Assembly (NCBI GenBank): GCA_035255045.1
Contig: DATFAA010000088.1
Coordinates: forward strand, 62,001-126,000
Direction of reading: 5' to 3'
Source: JAGTRP01 sp035255045
Lineage (GTDB): Bacteria > Pseudomonadota > Gammaproteobacteria > Burkholderiales > Rhodocyclaceae
Length of the DNA stretch: 64,000 nucleotides
In this document: piece after piece, positions 39,174-51,755 of the stretch
How positions within the stretch are numbered: the first letter of the stretch is position 1
Layout of the letters: every line of letters begins with the position of its first letter
Position numbers and translations under genes: made by a program
Notes under the pieces: model-generated
Databases searched by the model: none
The model's input: only the letters and a program-made list of their open reading frames with translations
Told to the model about the DNA's origin: nothing

Positions 39174-40016
39174 TTAGAAGGTCTTGGAAACCGACAGCAC
39201 CGCGATGCCGCGGCCGGCGTCCTTGGTCTTGCTGCCCAGGGTGCCGGCGCTGTTGAGGGAGTTGGAGAAGCAGTAGAACTCCGCCTTGCCGCAATCGCCG
39301 TTGGCATTGGTGCCGACGTAGGCGGCACCGAACACCCAGCCATTCACGTCCTTGGTGACGCCGACCTTCCAGTCGGTGTAGCTGCCGCTCGGATCGCCGG
39401 TGGTGCCGGAATAGCGGAAGTCCTTCATGTACAGGTGGCCGACGTGGCCATTGACGCCCCAGCCATTGCCCAGGTCGTAGTTGGCGGAGAGGTCGAGGTA
39501 GCCGCTGCCCTGGGTTTCGGGAACCATGAAGTAGTCGGTGACGGCATAGGAATACTTCAGGGTCAGGAACTTCCAGCTACCGGCCACGTAGACCTCGCCG
39601 TTATGGACCGTGCCGCTGGCGTTCTTGCCCGGATGCTTGGCGTTGGTGCCGGACAGGGGCCGGGCGTCGGAACCGGGGTAGTAGTAGTAGAGACCGCCCA
39701 CATCCACGCCGAAGTCACCGAAGGAGGTCTTGTAGCCGCCGTAGAAGTCCATCTCCAGGTTGCCCTCGGGGAAACCTGCGCCGGAGCTGACGTTGGAGTT
39801 CCAGTTGCCGAGGTAGAACCCGCTGGAATGGCTGTAGTCGAAACCACCCTGCAGGGCGGGCCGGCCGAAGGTCTGGTCGATGCCGCGGAAACGGTAGCTG
39901 CTGAACAGGCCGAGGTTGCCGGTGATGGTGTGCTCACTGGCGGGCGCAGCCGTTTGGGCGAAGGCCGGAGCCACACAGCTGGCGGCCAGGGCGGCGGCGA
40001 TGATGGTCTTATGCAT
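39174..40016 (-). CDS. TorF family putative porin
   Basis: 280-residue outer-membrane protein: a signal peptide (to APAFAQ) and a beta-rich body starting TGNLGLFSSYRFRGIDQTFGRPALQGGFDYSH, the TIGR02001/TorF signature, ending in SVSKTF with terminal Phe. These porins are often found upstream of glnK-amtB in betaproteobacteria and may let ammonium or small nitrogen compounds cross the outer membrane. It is the first gene of the operon and has a sigma-54-type promoter. Confidence 0.9.
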   Translation of the reverse strand: MHKTIIAAALAASCVAPAFAQTAAPASEHTITGNLGLFSSYRFRGIDQTFGRPALQGGFDYSHSSGFYLGNWNSNVSSGAGFPEGNLEMDFYGGYKTSFGDFGVDVGGLYYYYPGSDARPLSGTNAKHPGKNASGTVHNGEVYVAGSWKFLTLKYSYAVTDYFMVPETQGSGYLDLSANYDLGNGWGVNGHVGHLYMKDFRYSGTTGDPSGSYTDWKVGVTKDVNGWVFGAAYVGTNANGDCGKAEFYCFSNSLNSAGTLGSKTKDAGRGIAVLSVSKTF

Positions 40017-40069
40017 TATTCCTCTCCCGAAGAGTGGGGTTTGAAAAGAATCTGTTGCAACGCTCCAAC

Positions 40070-40085
40070 AGCACGAGCCGTGCCA
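40070..40085 (-). promoter_or_regulatory. Sigma-54 promoter of the porin-glnK-amtB operon
   Basis: On the - strand, TGGCACGGCTCGTGCT matches the RpoN consensus (TGGCACG-N4-TTGCW) at all but one position, with GG and GC spaced correctly. The predicted start near 40060 leaves a ~43-base leader. RpoN control of glnK-amtB under nitrogen limitation is well established in other proteobacteria. No clear NtrC palindrome was found upstream. Confidence 0.85.
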
Positions 40086-40260
40086 ATGAAATTTATTTCA
40101 TCGAATCAGTCGCTTATGCAGAACACCGGTCTCCCACGCCCCTTTTGCCGCACCGCCGTGGTGCGCCCTGCCGGGGCCGCGCACCAGCAGCGAGCGGCCC
40201 GGGGCGGCGGCGTCTGGGATGGAGCCCCATGCTAAACTCCCGGCAAATGGAGGTAATTAC

Positions 40261-40503
40261 ATGCTTGACCCTAAGATGTTGGATGAATTTGCTGCCCGCA
40301 TAAGCTCCCTGATCGCTGCCAGCCCCGCCCGGGACCTGGAAAAGAACGCCAAGGCCGTCATGTCGGGCTTCCTGTCCAAGCTCGACCTGGTGACCCGGGA
40401 GGAATTCGACGTGCAGGCCGAAGTGCTGACCCGCACCCGGGAAAAGCTCAAGGAGTTGGAAGCGCGGGTCGACGCCCTCGAACGCGCCCGCCAGGGCCAG
40501 TAA
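40261..40503 (+). CDS. ubiK: UbiK accessory factor family protein (YqiC/BMFP)
   Basis: 80 residues with an amphipathic N-terminal helix (MLDEFAARISSLIAASPARD) and a C-terminal coiled coil (LTRTREKLKELEARVDALER), the standard UbiK architecture. Homologues form trimers that help the ubiquinone-biosynthesis complex at membranes. GGAGG is 8 bases upstream. comM follows 10 bases later. Confidence 0.88.
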   Translation: MLDPKMLDEFAARISSLIAASPARDLEKNAKAVMSGFLSKLDLVTREEFDVQAEVLTRTREKLKELEARVDALERARQGQ

Positions 40504-40513
40504 GGGCCCGTCC

Positions 40514-42007
40514 ATGGCCCTGGCCGTCGTCTTCAGCCGCGCGCTCGACGGCCTTTCGGCCCCCCCGGTGTCGGTGGAAGTCCATCTGGCCAGCGGCCTA
40601 CCCGCCTTCACCCTGGTCGGCCTGCCCGATACCGAAGTGAAGGAAGCGCGGGACCGGGTGCGGGCGGCCATCGTCAATTCCGGCTTCGAATTCCCGAACC
40701 GGCGCATCACGGTCAATCTCGCCCCCGCCGATCTGCCCAAGGAATCGGGCCGCTTCGACCTGCCCATCGCCCTTGGCATCCTGGCCGCCAGTGGCCAGGT
40801 TCCCGACAAGCTCCTGAAGGACCACGAGTTTGCCGGCGAGCTTTCCCTGTCCGGCGAACTGCGGCCGGTGCGGGGAGCCCTGGCCATGGCCCTGCCTGCC
40901 GCCGGCAGCGGCCGGGCCTTCGTCCTGCCCGTGGACAGCGCCCGGGAAGCCGCCCTCACCGGCCGGCCGGACATACTGCCGGCGGCCTCTTTGCTGCAAG
41001 TGTGCGCTCACCTTTGCGGCAAGGAGTCCCTTCCGGCGGCGGAGCTACCCGATCTGTCAGCCGGCGAGGCTCACCCCGATCTCCTGGACATCAAGGGCCA
41101 GACCCAGGCCAAGCGGGCCCTGGAAGTGGCCGCTGCGGGCGGCCATTCCCTCCTGATGTTCGGGCCACCCGGCGCCGGCAAATCCATGCTGGCAGCCCGT
41201 CTCCCCGGCCTGCTGCCGCCCCTCGGGCTGGAAGCGGCCCGCTCCTCGGCGGCGGTGCTATCCCTGGTCGGCCAGTTCCGGCCGGAGCGCTTCGGCCGGC
41301 GGGTGCTGCGCTCGCCCCACCACACGGCCTCGGCGGTCGCCCTGGTGGGCGGCGGCAACCCACCCCGGCCGGGGGAAATATCCCTGGCCCACCAGGGCAT
41401 CCTCTTCCTGGACGAACTGCCGGAGTTCGACCGCAAGGTCCTGGAAACCCTGCGCGAGCCCCTGGAATCGGGCCGTATCCACATCGCCCGGGCCGCCCGC
41501 CAGGCGGATTTCCCCGCCGAGTTCCAGCTGGTGGCCGCCATGAATCCCTGTCCCTGCGGCTGGCAGGGGCATCCCAACCAGAAATGCCGGTGCACGCCGG
41601 ATCAGGTAGCCCGCTACCGGGGCCGGATTTCCGGCCCGGTGCTGGATCGCATCGACCTCCAGGTGGAGGTGCCGGCCCTGCCCGCCGAGACGCTGCAGGC
41701 CAGGCCCGAAGGCGAGACTTCGGCCGCCGTGCGGGCCCGGGTGGAGCGGGCCCTGGAACGCCAGCACGCCCGCCAGGGCAAGGCCAATGCCCGTCTGGCG
41801 GTGGCCGAGGTGGATAGCCACTGCCAGCCCGACGACGCCGGTACCGGGCTCCTGAAGCAGGCCATGGCCCGCCTCGACCTCTCGGCCCGGGCCTACCACC
41901 GCATCCTCAAGGTCGCCCGCACCATCGCCGACCTGGCCGACAGCCCCCGGATCGGGGCTGCGCACATTGCCGAAGCGGTCCAGTACCGACGCCTGGCGTC
42001 GGCCTGA
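40514..42007 (+). CDS. comM: YifB family Mg chelatase-like AAA ATPase (ComM)
   Basis: 497-residue AAA+ ATPase. An N-terminal ChlI/Lon-protease-like domain (to ~165) is followed by the AAA core with Walker A GPPGAGKSMLAARL, Walker B ILFLDELPEF, and the HHTASAVALVGGG and NPCPCGW segments, then a C-terminal Mg-chelatase-related domain. ComM homologues are branch-migration helicases needed for natural transformation. The gene is followed 1 base later by an MFS exporter. Confidence 0.93.
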   Translation: MALAVVFSRALDGLSAPPVSVEVHLASGLPAFTLVGLPDTEVKEARDRVRAAIVNSGFEFPNRRITVNLAPADLPKESGRFDLPIALGILAASGQVPDKLLKDHEFAGELSLSGELRPVRGALAMALPAAGSGRAFVLPVDSAREAALTGRPDILPAASLLQVCAHLCGKESLPAAELPDLSAGEAHPDLLDIKGQTQAKRALEVAAAGGHSLLMFGPPGAGKSMLAARLPGLLPPLGLEAARSSAAVLSLVGQFRPERFGRRVLRSPHHTASAVALVGGGNPPRPGEISLAHQGILFLDELPEFDRKVLETLREPLESGRIHIARAARQADFPAEFQLVAAMNPCPCGWQGHPNQKCRCTPDQVARYRGRISGPVLDRIDLQVEVPALPAETLQARPEGETSAAVRARVERALERQHARQGKANARLAVAEVDSHCQPDDAGTGLLKQAMARLDLSARAYHRILKVARTIADLADSPRIGAAHIAEAVQYRRLASA

Positions 42008-42008
42008 G

Positions 42009-43226
42009 ATGAAACCTGCCGCCAATTCCGGCCGCAGCCTGGCCGTGCTCCTGGCTGGCCTGTCCGCCCTGGGGCCCTTCTCCATCGACACCTACCTGCC
42101 GTCCTTTCCCGAAATGGCGGCCAGCCTGGGCGCCAGCCAAGTGGAGATCCAGCAGACCCTGACCGCCTACCTCGGCGCCTTCGCCTTCATGACCCTGTGG
42201 CACGGCGCCCTGTCCGATTCCTTCGGCCGGCGGCGAGTCGTCCTCATCGGGCTGGTGATCTATACCGTCGCCTCCCTGGGCTGCGCCTTCGCCACCCGCA
42301 TCGAGCACCTGTGGCTGCTGCGGGCCCTGCAGGGCATGTCGGCCGGCGCCGGCATGGTGGTCGGGCGGGCGGTGGTGCGGGACATCTACGCGGGGGCGAC
42401 GGCCCAGAAGATGCTGGCCCATATCGGCGTCATGTTCGCCCTGGCGCCGGCAGTGGCGCCAGTGATCGGGGGCTGGCTCCAGGTCGCCTTCGGCTGGCGT
42501 TCGGTGTTCTTCTTCCTGACCCTGCTGGGCGCCGTCCTCTGGCTCTCTTCCTGGTGGATGCTGTCCGAGAGTCTGCCGCCCGGGCGGCGCCAGCCCTTCG
42601 CGGCGGGCCACCTGTGGCGGGGCTACCGGCAGGTGCTGGGCAACCCGGCCTTCCTGCTCTGGTGCGTTGCCTTCGCCTTCATGTTCGGGGGTTTCTTCAT
42701 CTACGTCCTGTCGGCGCCGGTCTTCCTGATGCAGCACCTGGGCCGCGGCGAAACCGAATTCATCTGGCTCTTCGGCCCGGCCATGGCCGGCCTCATGGCG
42801 GGCTCCTGGCTGTCGGGGAGCATCGCCGGCCGGTGGACGCCCGGCACCACCCTGCTCCGGGCTTTCCTCATCCTCGGGGCAGGGGCCGGGATCAACCTTG
42901 CCATCAGCCTCACCCTGCCCGCCGGGATACCGTGGAGCATCGTCCACCTGTTCGTCTACAACCTGGGCATGGGCCTGGCGATGCCCGCCCTCACGCTCCT
43001 CGCCCTGGACTGCTTCCCCGACCGGCGCGGCATGGCGGCCTCCTGCCAGAGCCTCATCCAGACCGGCGCCAACGCTCTCTACGCTTCCCTCCTGGTGCCG
43101 CTCCTGTGGGGCTCGACCCTGACCCTGGCCCTGGGCATGGCGGTGCTGGCAGCCCTGGGCGGAGCCGGCGTCCTGCTCAACCATTGGCTACACTGGAGAG
43201 GTCGAACCGACCAGGAGCCCCGATGA
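42009..43226 (+). CDS. Bcr/CflA family multidrug efflux MFS transporter
   Basis: 405-residue, 12-helix transporter. The MFS signatures are GALSDSFGRRRVVLIGL (motif A), LRALQGMSAGAG and RAVVRDI, and the conserved start ALGPFSIDTYLPSFPEMA is characteristic of Bcr/CflA drug exporters. It directly follows comM and overlaps the next lipoprotein gene (ATGA). Substrates cannot be read from the sequence. Confidence 0.9.
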   Translation: MKPAANSGRSLAVLLAGLSALGPFSIDTYLPSFPEMAASLGASQVEIQQTLTAYLGAFAFMTLWHGALSDSFGRRRVVLIGLVIYTVASLGCAFATRIEHLWLLRALQGMSAGAGMVVGRAVVRDIYAGATAQKMLAHIGVMFALAPAVAPVIGGWLQVAFGWRSVFFFLTLLGAVLWLSSWWMLSESLPPGRRQPFAAGHLWRGYRQVLGNPAFLLWCVAFAFMFGGFFIYVLSAPVFLMQHLGRGETEFIWLFGPAMAGLMAGSWLSGSIAGRWTPGTTLLRAFLILGAGAGINLAISLTLPAGIPWSIVHLFVYNLGMGLAMPALTLLALDCFPDRRGMAASCQSLIQTGANALYASLLVPLLWGSTLTLALGMAVLAALGGAGVLLNHWLHWRGRTDQEPR

Positions 43227-43714
43227 GCACTTCCCATTGGCTGGCGGCCGCGGCTGCCGCCGTCGCCGCCGCCCTCCTTCCCGCCTGCGACCGCAGCAAC
43301 CTGGCGGCCATCCAGCCCGGCGTCACCACCGGCGCCGAAGTCCGGGCCCGCATGGGGCCGCCTGCAGCCGAGTACGCCAACGACGACGGCAGCGTCACCT
43401 GGGAATACAACCGCCAGCCCGGCGGCATCGAGTGCCACATGATCACCCTCGGCCCCGAACAGGTGGTGCGGCGGGTCGAGCAGGCCCTGACCGAGGCCAA
43501 CATGGCCAGGGTGGCGGAGGGCATGGGCAAGGAGCAGGTCATGCGTCTCCTGGGCCACCCGGGTTCGGTGAACACCTTCCCGCGCCTGAACGAGGAGGTT
43601 TGGGACTGGCGGGTGGCGGGAACGATTCCGACCGAGGAAGCTCACTTCCATATCCATTTCGATACCGGCAGCGGTTTGGTGAAAAAGACTTCGCGGCGGG
43701 TAGAGATACGTTAA
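43223..43714 (+). CDS. BamE/SmpA-like outer membrane lipoprotein
   Basis: 163 residues with a lipobox (LLPAC, C22 as the lipidation site) and two SmpA/OmlA-like repeats, one from AAIQPGVTTGAEVRARMGPP and one from MGKEQVMRLLGHPG, each ending in a W-containing strand (TWEYNRQ, VWDWRV). BamE supports outer-membrane protein assembly but is normally single-repeat and near 110 residues. This duplicated form is probably a BamE relative, not the main BamE. Confidence 0.8.
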   Translation: MSTSHWLAAAAAAVAAALLPACDRSNLAAIQPGVTTGAEVRARMGPPAAEYANDDGSVTWEYNRQPGGIECHMITLGPEQVVRRVEQALTEANMARVAEGMGKEQVMRLLGHPGSVNTFPRLNEEVWDWRVAGTIPTEEAHFHIHFDTGSGLVKKTSRRVEIR

Positions 43715-43737
43715 AGGGGCCGGTTTGGCGGCCTTGC

Positions 43738-43743
43738 TATAAT
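43738..43743 (+). promoter_or_regulatory. Candidate -10 box for metH
   Basis: TATAAT in the 60-base gap before metH, ~30 bases upstream of its ATG. No good -35 element at the usual spacing; no cobalamin or SAM riboswitch can fit in the gap. Confidence 0.45.
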
Positions 43744-43774
43744 TTGCGGTTTTCCCTCCCGCCGGAAGATTCCC

Positions 43775-47436
<3,662 letters not shown>

Positions 47437-47437
<1 letters not shown>

Positions 47438-48447
47438 TGCTGCGCCGGGACGTGGATCTGAGCGCCTGCAACACCCTGGCCCTGCCGGGGGGGGCAGCTC
47501 TCTACGCCCGCATCGACCATCCCGGCCAGCTGGCCGAGCCGGAGTTCGCCAGCCAGCGCCGCTTCATCCTGGGCGGCGGCAGCAACCTGGTGCTGACCGG
47601 CGACTTCGACGGCCTCGTCCTGCACATGGCCATCCCGGGCCGCCGCCTGGCCCGGGAGGATGCCGACGCCTGGTATGTGGAAGGCGGCGCCGGCGAGAAC
47701 TGGCACGACTTCGTGCAATGGACCCTGGCCCAGGGCTGGCCGGGGCTGGAGAACCTGAGCCTGATCCCGGGCACCGTCGGCGCCGCGCCCATCCAGAACA
47801 TCGGAGCCTACGGGCTGGAAGTGGCGGAGCGCTTCCACACCCTCACCGCCTTCGATTTCGCCACTGGCTGCCTGGTGGCCTTCGGCCGCGACGACTGCCG
47901 CTTCGGCTACCGGGACAGCCTGTTCAAGCAGGAGGGCTGGCACCTGTCCGGGCGCTTCGCCATCACCTCGGTGACCTTCCGCCTGCCCAAGGCCTGGCGG
48001 CCGATGGCCGGCTACGCCGACCTGGCCCGGGAGCTGGACGAGCGCCAGGTCGCCTCGCCCACCGCCCGGGACGTCGCCGACGCCGTGGTGGCCGTCCGCC
48101 GGCGCAAGCTCCCCGACCCGGCGCAGATTCCCAACGCCGGCAGTTTCTTCCACAACCCGGTGGTGGATGCCGCCGCCGCCGACCGCCTGGCTGCCCTTTA
48201 CCCGAACCTGCCCCGTTATCCCCAGGCCGACGGCCGGATCAAGCTGGCGGCCGGCTGGCTCATCGAGCAGGCCGGCTGGAAGGGCCGGGACCTGGGGCCG
48301 GTGGGCATGTACGAAAAACAGGCCCTGGTGCTGGTGAACCGGGGCGGTGCCCGGGGCGAGGATGTGCAGCGCACCATGGCCGCCGTCCGGGCCGACGTCG
48401 CCGCCCGGTTCGGCGTCGAGCTCACCCCCGAGCCCGTCTTCCTGTGA
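47437..48447 (+). CDS. murB: UDP-N-acetylenolpyruvoylglucosamine reductase MurB
   Basis: 336-residue type I MurB, the FAD enzyme completing UDP-MurNAc for peptidoglycan. The FAD loop is LGGGSNLV, with LSLIPGTVGAAPIQNIGAYG in the middle. The catalytic S236 is in NAGSFFHNPV, and the C-terminal Glu at E332 (TPEPVFL) is the proton donor. It is translationally coupled to metH, an unusual pairing likely without functional meaning. Confidence 0.95.
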
Positions 48448-48483
48448 AATAGCCTACCGGGGACCAATCAGAAGGATGCGAGG

Positions 48484-49053
48484 ATGACCGACAGCCCCCC
48501 CCCACCCCGCGGCACCACCGCCCACGCTCCGGACCTCAACTGGAGCCAGGTCCGCGAGACCGTCCTGATGCTGGAACTGGCCGCCCTGCAGATCGAGGCC
48601 GCCATGAAGGACAGCAATGCCTCGGTCGATGTGCTGACCAATTCCTTCACGTCCATGGCCGGCCATCTGCGCATGATTTCCGACACCGCGCAGGCCCTGC
48701 CGGAAACCGAAGAGCTGAGCGCCGTGAAGCAGAGCCTCATGGGCACGTCCGGGCAGGTGGCCGGCATGGTGCACCAGACCATCGTCGCCTTCCAGTTCTA
48801 CGACAAGCTGGTCCAGCGCCTTTCCCACGTCGGCCACAGCCTGGGCGCCCTCAGCGACCTGGTGGCCAACCAGGGGCGGCTCTACAACCCCCACGAATGG
48901 GTCGGGCTGCAGGAAAAGATCCGTTCCAAGTACTCCATGCCGGAGGAGGTCGCCATGTTCGAGGCGGTCATGCAGGGCGTCCCCATCCAGGAGGCCATCA
49001 GCCGCTACATGGCTGAAATGAATCAGAAAAGCGACGACATCGAGCTTTTCTGA
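48484..49053 (+). CDS. Helical hypothetical protein with CheZ-like features
   Basis: 189-residue, almost all-helical cytoplasmic protein. A disordered Pro-rich start precedes a long helix bundle (~20-160). Within VAFQFYDKLVQRL the pair D107 and Q111 has the DxxxQ spacing of the CheZ phosphatase helix, and the protein ends in the acidic-hydrophobic tail SDDIELF, reminiscent of the CheY-binding tail of CheZ. There are no neighbouring che or fli genes. This is a similarity of motifs, not a family assignment. Confidence 0.6.
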   Translation: MTDSPPPPRGTTAHAPDLNWSQVRETVLMLELAALQIEAAMKDSNASVDVLTNSFTSMAGHLRMISDTAQALPETEELSAVKQSLMGTSGQVAGMVHQTIVAFQFYDKLVQRLSHVGHSLGALSDLVANQGRLYNPHEWVGLQEKIRSKYSMPEEVAMFEAVMQGVPIQEAISRYMAEMNQKSDDIELF

Positions 49054-49062
49054 GTTCGCGCT

Positions 49063-49389
49063 TCAGAAGTCCCGCGGCGCTTCCCAGATGATGTTGGCGC
49101 GCTTGCCGCCGGCGGCGGTGCGCTCCAGCATGTCGATGAAGGGCCAGGCCCGCTGGCCGAGGGCCACCGGTACCTCCTTCTCCTTGCCTTCCTCATCCTC
49201 CCGGCTGGGCGGCGGCGCCTCGCCGTGCTCGACGGCATTCTTGAGGGCCTGGGCGGCCGGCAGCATCTCGTCGACCGTGAAGGTGCCCCGGGCCGTGCAC
49301 TCCTTGCCCACCGCCGCCAGTAACTGGTGGGCGACCTCGGCGAACATCATGAGTTCACCCGTTTCACTCGAAAGGAACTTAACCAGCAT
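49063..49389 (-). CDS. DUF1840 protein
   Basis: 108 residues with the DUF1840 pattern: MLVKFLSSETGELMMFAEVA at the start and FIDMLERTAAGGKRANIIWE at the end; the middle is Glu/Lys-rich. Restricted mainly to betaproteobacteria, function unknown. It converges with the CheZ-like gene (9-base gap) and is divergent from the next gene across 71 bases. Confidence 0.85.
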   Translation of the reverse strand: MLVKFLSSETGELMMFAEVAHQLLAAVGKECTARGTFTVDEMLPAAQALKNAVEHGEAPPPSREDEEGKEKEVPVALGQRAWPFIDMLERTAAGGKRANIIWEAPRDF

Positions 49390-49460
49390 AGGGACTCCAA
49401 TCTTGTCGCACGTTTGTTGTCACAGCATGTGCCTTCATGCAGAATGGCACGCGGAGACAA

Positions 49461-50111
49461 ATGGATACCAATATTAACTTCAATCTGCTGGAGACATGCT
49501 CTGACCAGCTAGAGCGCCTGGTGCTCGAGGAAGTTCATAAGCGCCGCCGCTCCAACAATGGCGTCTCGGCGCTGGTGCTGCCCGCCGGACGGGCCGAGCT
49601 GGCCATCGAGCTGGCCAAGCTCGGGTGCGGCGTCACCGGGGTTGACGAGGTCCGCTTCGAGAAGGACTTCAAGGGCCGCGCCCTGGCGGCCGGCCTGACC
49701 GACGAGCTGACCTTCCTGGCGGGCACCCTCGACGCCCTGCCCGACAACATCGCCGGCGCCCCCTTCGACATCGTCTACATCCGCCGCGGCCTGTCCGGCG
49801 TGCCCTACGCCGAAGCCCGGAAAATCCTCAAGGGCCTTCTCGCCAACCTGAAGATCGGCGGCAAGCTCTACGTTTCCGTCCTCGGCATCCATTCGGAGCT
49901 GGGCGACCACTACACCGGTGCCGACAAGCGGGTCGAAGAGCGCTTCTGTACCCTCGACCCCGGCATGGCCCAGAAGTACGGCATCCAGGATCCGGTCTGC
50001 CTGTACTCCGAGCGCAATCTCTTCATGCTCATGATGGAGGCCGGCGGCAGCGTGCTGCGCACCTTCACCACCACCCACGGCAGCATCAAGGGCGTCTCCG
50101 TCCGGGTCTGA
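49461..50111 (+). CDS. Putative class I SAM-dependent methyltransferase-like protein
   Basis: 216 residues with a Rossmann-like N-terminal core: ALVLPAGRAELAIELAKLGCGVTGVD resembles the SAM-binding motif I with a non-standard glycine pattern, followed by ADxxxLP-type TLDALPDNIAGAPFDIVYIRRG and LLANLKIGGKLYVSVLG. The weak motif I makes catalysis uncertain. ATG 49461, with GGAGA upstream, is preferred to an ATG at 49437. It may act on a small molecule; unknown. Confidence 0.65.
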   Translation: MDTNINFNLLETCSDQLERLVLEEVHKRRRSNNGVSALVLPAGRAELAIELAKLGCGVTGVDEVRFEKDFKGRALAAGLTDELTFLAGTLDALPDNIAGAPFDIVYIRRGLSGVPYAEARKILKGLLANLKIGGKLYVSVLGIHSELGDHYTGADKRVEERFCTLDPGMAQKYGIQDPVCLYSERNLFMLMMEAGGSVLRTFTTTHGSIKGVSVRV

Positions 50112-50184
50112 AGTCCTGCACAGCCGGCGGGGCCCCGCTACGGCTGGGTTAAAATGGGCGGTTCGAATTTCCAAGGGGCCCCCG

Positions 50185-50844
50185 ATGCAGAACGTGCAGC
50201 AACTTTTCGAGAAGAACCGCGAGTGGTCCGAGCGCATCCGTTCCGAGGACCCCCAATTCTTCGAGCGGCTCTCCAAGATCCAGAACCCGGAATACCTGTG
50301 GATCGGCTGCTCCGATTCCCGGGTCCCCGCCAACCAGATCACCGGCCTCCTGCCCGGCGAAGTCTTCGTCCATCGCAACGTCGCCAACCAGGTGGTCCAT
50401 AGCGACCTGAACTGCCTATCGGTGCTGCAGTTCGCCGTGGACGTGCTGCGGGTGAAGGACATCCTGGTGGTCGGCCACTACGGCTGCGGCGGGGTCAAGG
50501 CGGCCCACGACAACCTGCGCCTCGGCCTGGTGGACAACTGGCTGCGCCACATCCAGGACGTCAAGCAGAAGCACGCCGGCTTCCTCGATACGCTACCCGA
50601 TGCCGCAACCCGCATCGACCGCCTGTGCGAGCTCAACGTCGTGGAGCAGGTGCACAACGTCTGCCACACCACGGTCCTCCAGGAAGCCTGGAGCCGGGGC
50701 CAGGCGGTCACCGTCCACGGCTGGATTTTCGGCCTCGACGACGGCATCATCCGGGACCTCCAGGTCTCCATCAGCAACGGCCAGGAACATCATGAACGCT
50801 ATGCGGCAGCCATCGAAGCCGTCCGCACCGCCGCTCCCGCCTGA
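50185..50844 (+). CDS. can: Beta-class carbonic anhydrase (stand-alone)
   Basis: 219-residue zinc enzyme with CSDSR and GHYGCGG metal/active-site motifs. It is very similar along its whole length to residues ~168-380 of the GNAT-fused anhydrase at 221-1363, including EYLWIGCSDSRVPANQI and NWLRH/IWLRH blocks, so the genome has a free and a fused copy. It is followed 1 base later by a ROK kinase gene. A likely -10 box TTAAAAT lies ~35 bases upstream. Confidence 0.95.
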   Translation: MQNVQQLFEKNREWSERIRSEDPQFFERLSKIQNPEYLWIGCSDSRVPANQITGLLPGEVFVHRNVANQVVHSDLNCLSVLQFAVDVLRVKDILVVGHYGCGGVKAAHDNLRLGLVDNWLRHIQDVKQKHAGFLDTLPDAATRIDRLCELNVVEQVHNVCHTTVLQEAWSRGQAVTVHGWIFGLDDGIIRDLQVSISNGQEHHERYAAAIEAVRTAAPA

Positions 50845-50845
50845 A

Positions 50846-51742
50846 ATGCTGCGCATCGGCGTCGACCTGGGCGGCACCAAGATCGAGGCCATCGCCCTGG
50901 CCGCCGATGGCCGTGAACTGCTGCGCCGCCGCATCCCGACGCCCCAGGGCGATTACCAAGCGACGGTGGCCGCCGTCGCTGCCCTGGCCGAAGGTCTGGA
51001 GCAGGAACTGGGCAGCCGGGGCAGCGTCGGAGTCGGCATCCCCGGCGCCGAATCCCTGGCGGACGGCCTGGTCAAGAACGCCAATTCCACCTGCCTCATC
51101 GGCAAGCCCCTGAAGGCCGATCTCCAGGCCCGCCTGCAGCGGGAAATCCGGCTCATGAACGACGCCAACTGCTTTGCCCTGTCGGAGGCGGCCGACGGCG
51201 CCGGAGCCGGGGCCGAGGTCGTGTTCGGCATCATCCTCGGCACCGGGGTGGGCGGCGGCATCGTCGTCCGGGGCGAGGCCCTGGCCGGCAGGAACGCCAT
51301 CGCCGGCGAGTGGGGCCACAATCCCCTGCCCCTGCCGGGGCCCGATGACCAGCCCTTGCCCGCCTGCTACTGCGGCCGCGCCGGCTGCATCGAGACCTAT
51401 CTGAGCGGCCCTGCCCTGGCCGCCGACCATGCCCACCGCACCGGTCACTCCCTGGCGCCGGCGGAAATCGAACACCGGGCCCAGGCCGGCGACGCTGCCT
51501 GCGAAGCGACGCTGGCCCGCTACGAGGAGCGCCTGGCCCGCTCCCTGGCGGGGGTCATCAACGTCCTCGACCCGGACGTGATCGTCGTCGGCGGCGGCCT
51601 GTCGAACCTGCGGCGTCTCTACCTCAACGTGCCCCGCCTGTGGGGCCGCTATGTCTTCTCCGACCAGGTCACGACCCGGCTTCTGCCCCCCGCCCACGGG
51701 GATTCATCGGGAGTCAGGGGCGCCGCCTGGCTCTGGCACTGA
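50846..51742 (+). CDS. ROK family sugar kinase (fructokinase-like)
   Basis: 298-residue kinase. It has the ATP loop GVDLGGTKIEAIAL, the catalytic/sugar region GIPGAESLADGLVKNANS with NDANCFALSEA, and the ROK zinc motif H-x-C-x-C-G-x2-G-C (ACYCGRAGCIETYLSG). In the GIxxLD region it resembles fructokinase/N-acetylglucosamine kinase types; the sugar is not certain. It starts right after the carbonic anhydrase stop, an unusual but probably fortuitous pairing. Confidence 0.9.
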   Translation: MLRIGVDLGGTKIEAIALAADGRELLRRRIPTPQGDYQATVAAVAALAEGLEQELGSRGSVGVGIPGAESLADGLVKNANSTCLIGKPLKADLQARLQREIRLMNDANCFALSEAADGAGAGAEVVFGIILGTGVGGGIVVRGEALAGRNAIAGEWGHNPLPLPGPDDQPLPACYCGRAGCIETYLSGPALAADHAHRTGHSLAPAEIEHRAQAGDAACEATLARYEERLARSLAGVINVLDPDVIVVGGGLSNLRRLYLNVPRLWGRYVFSDQVTTRLLPPAHGDSSGVRGAAWLWH

Positions 51743-51755
51743 AATTGGAACAGCC

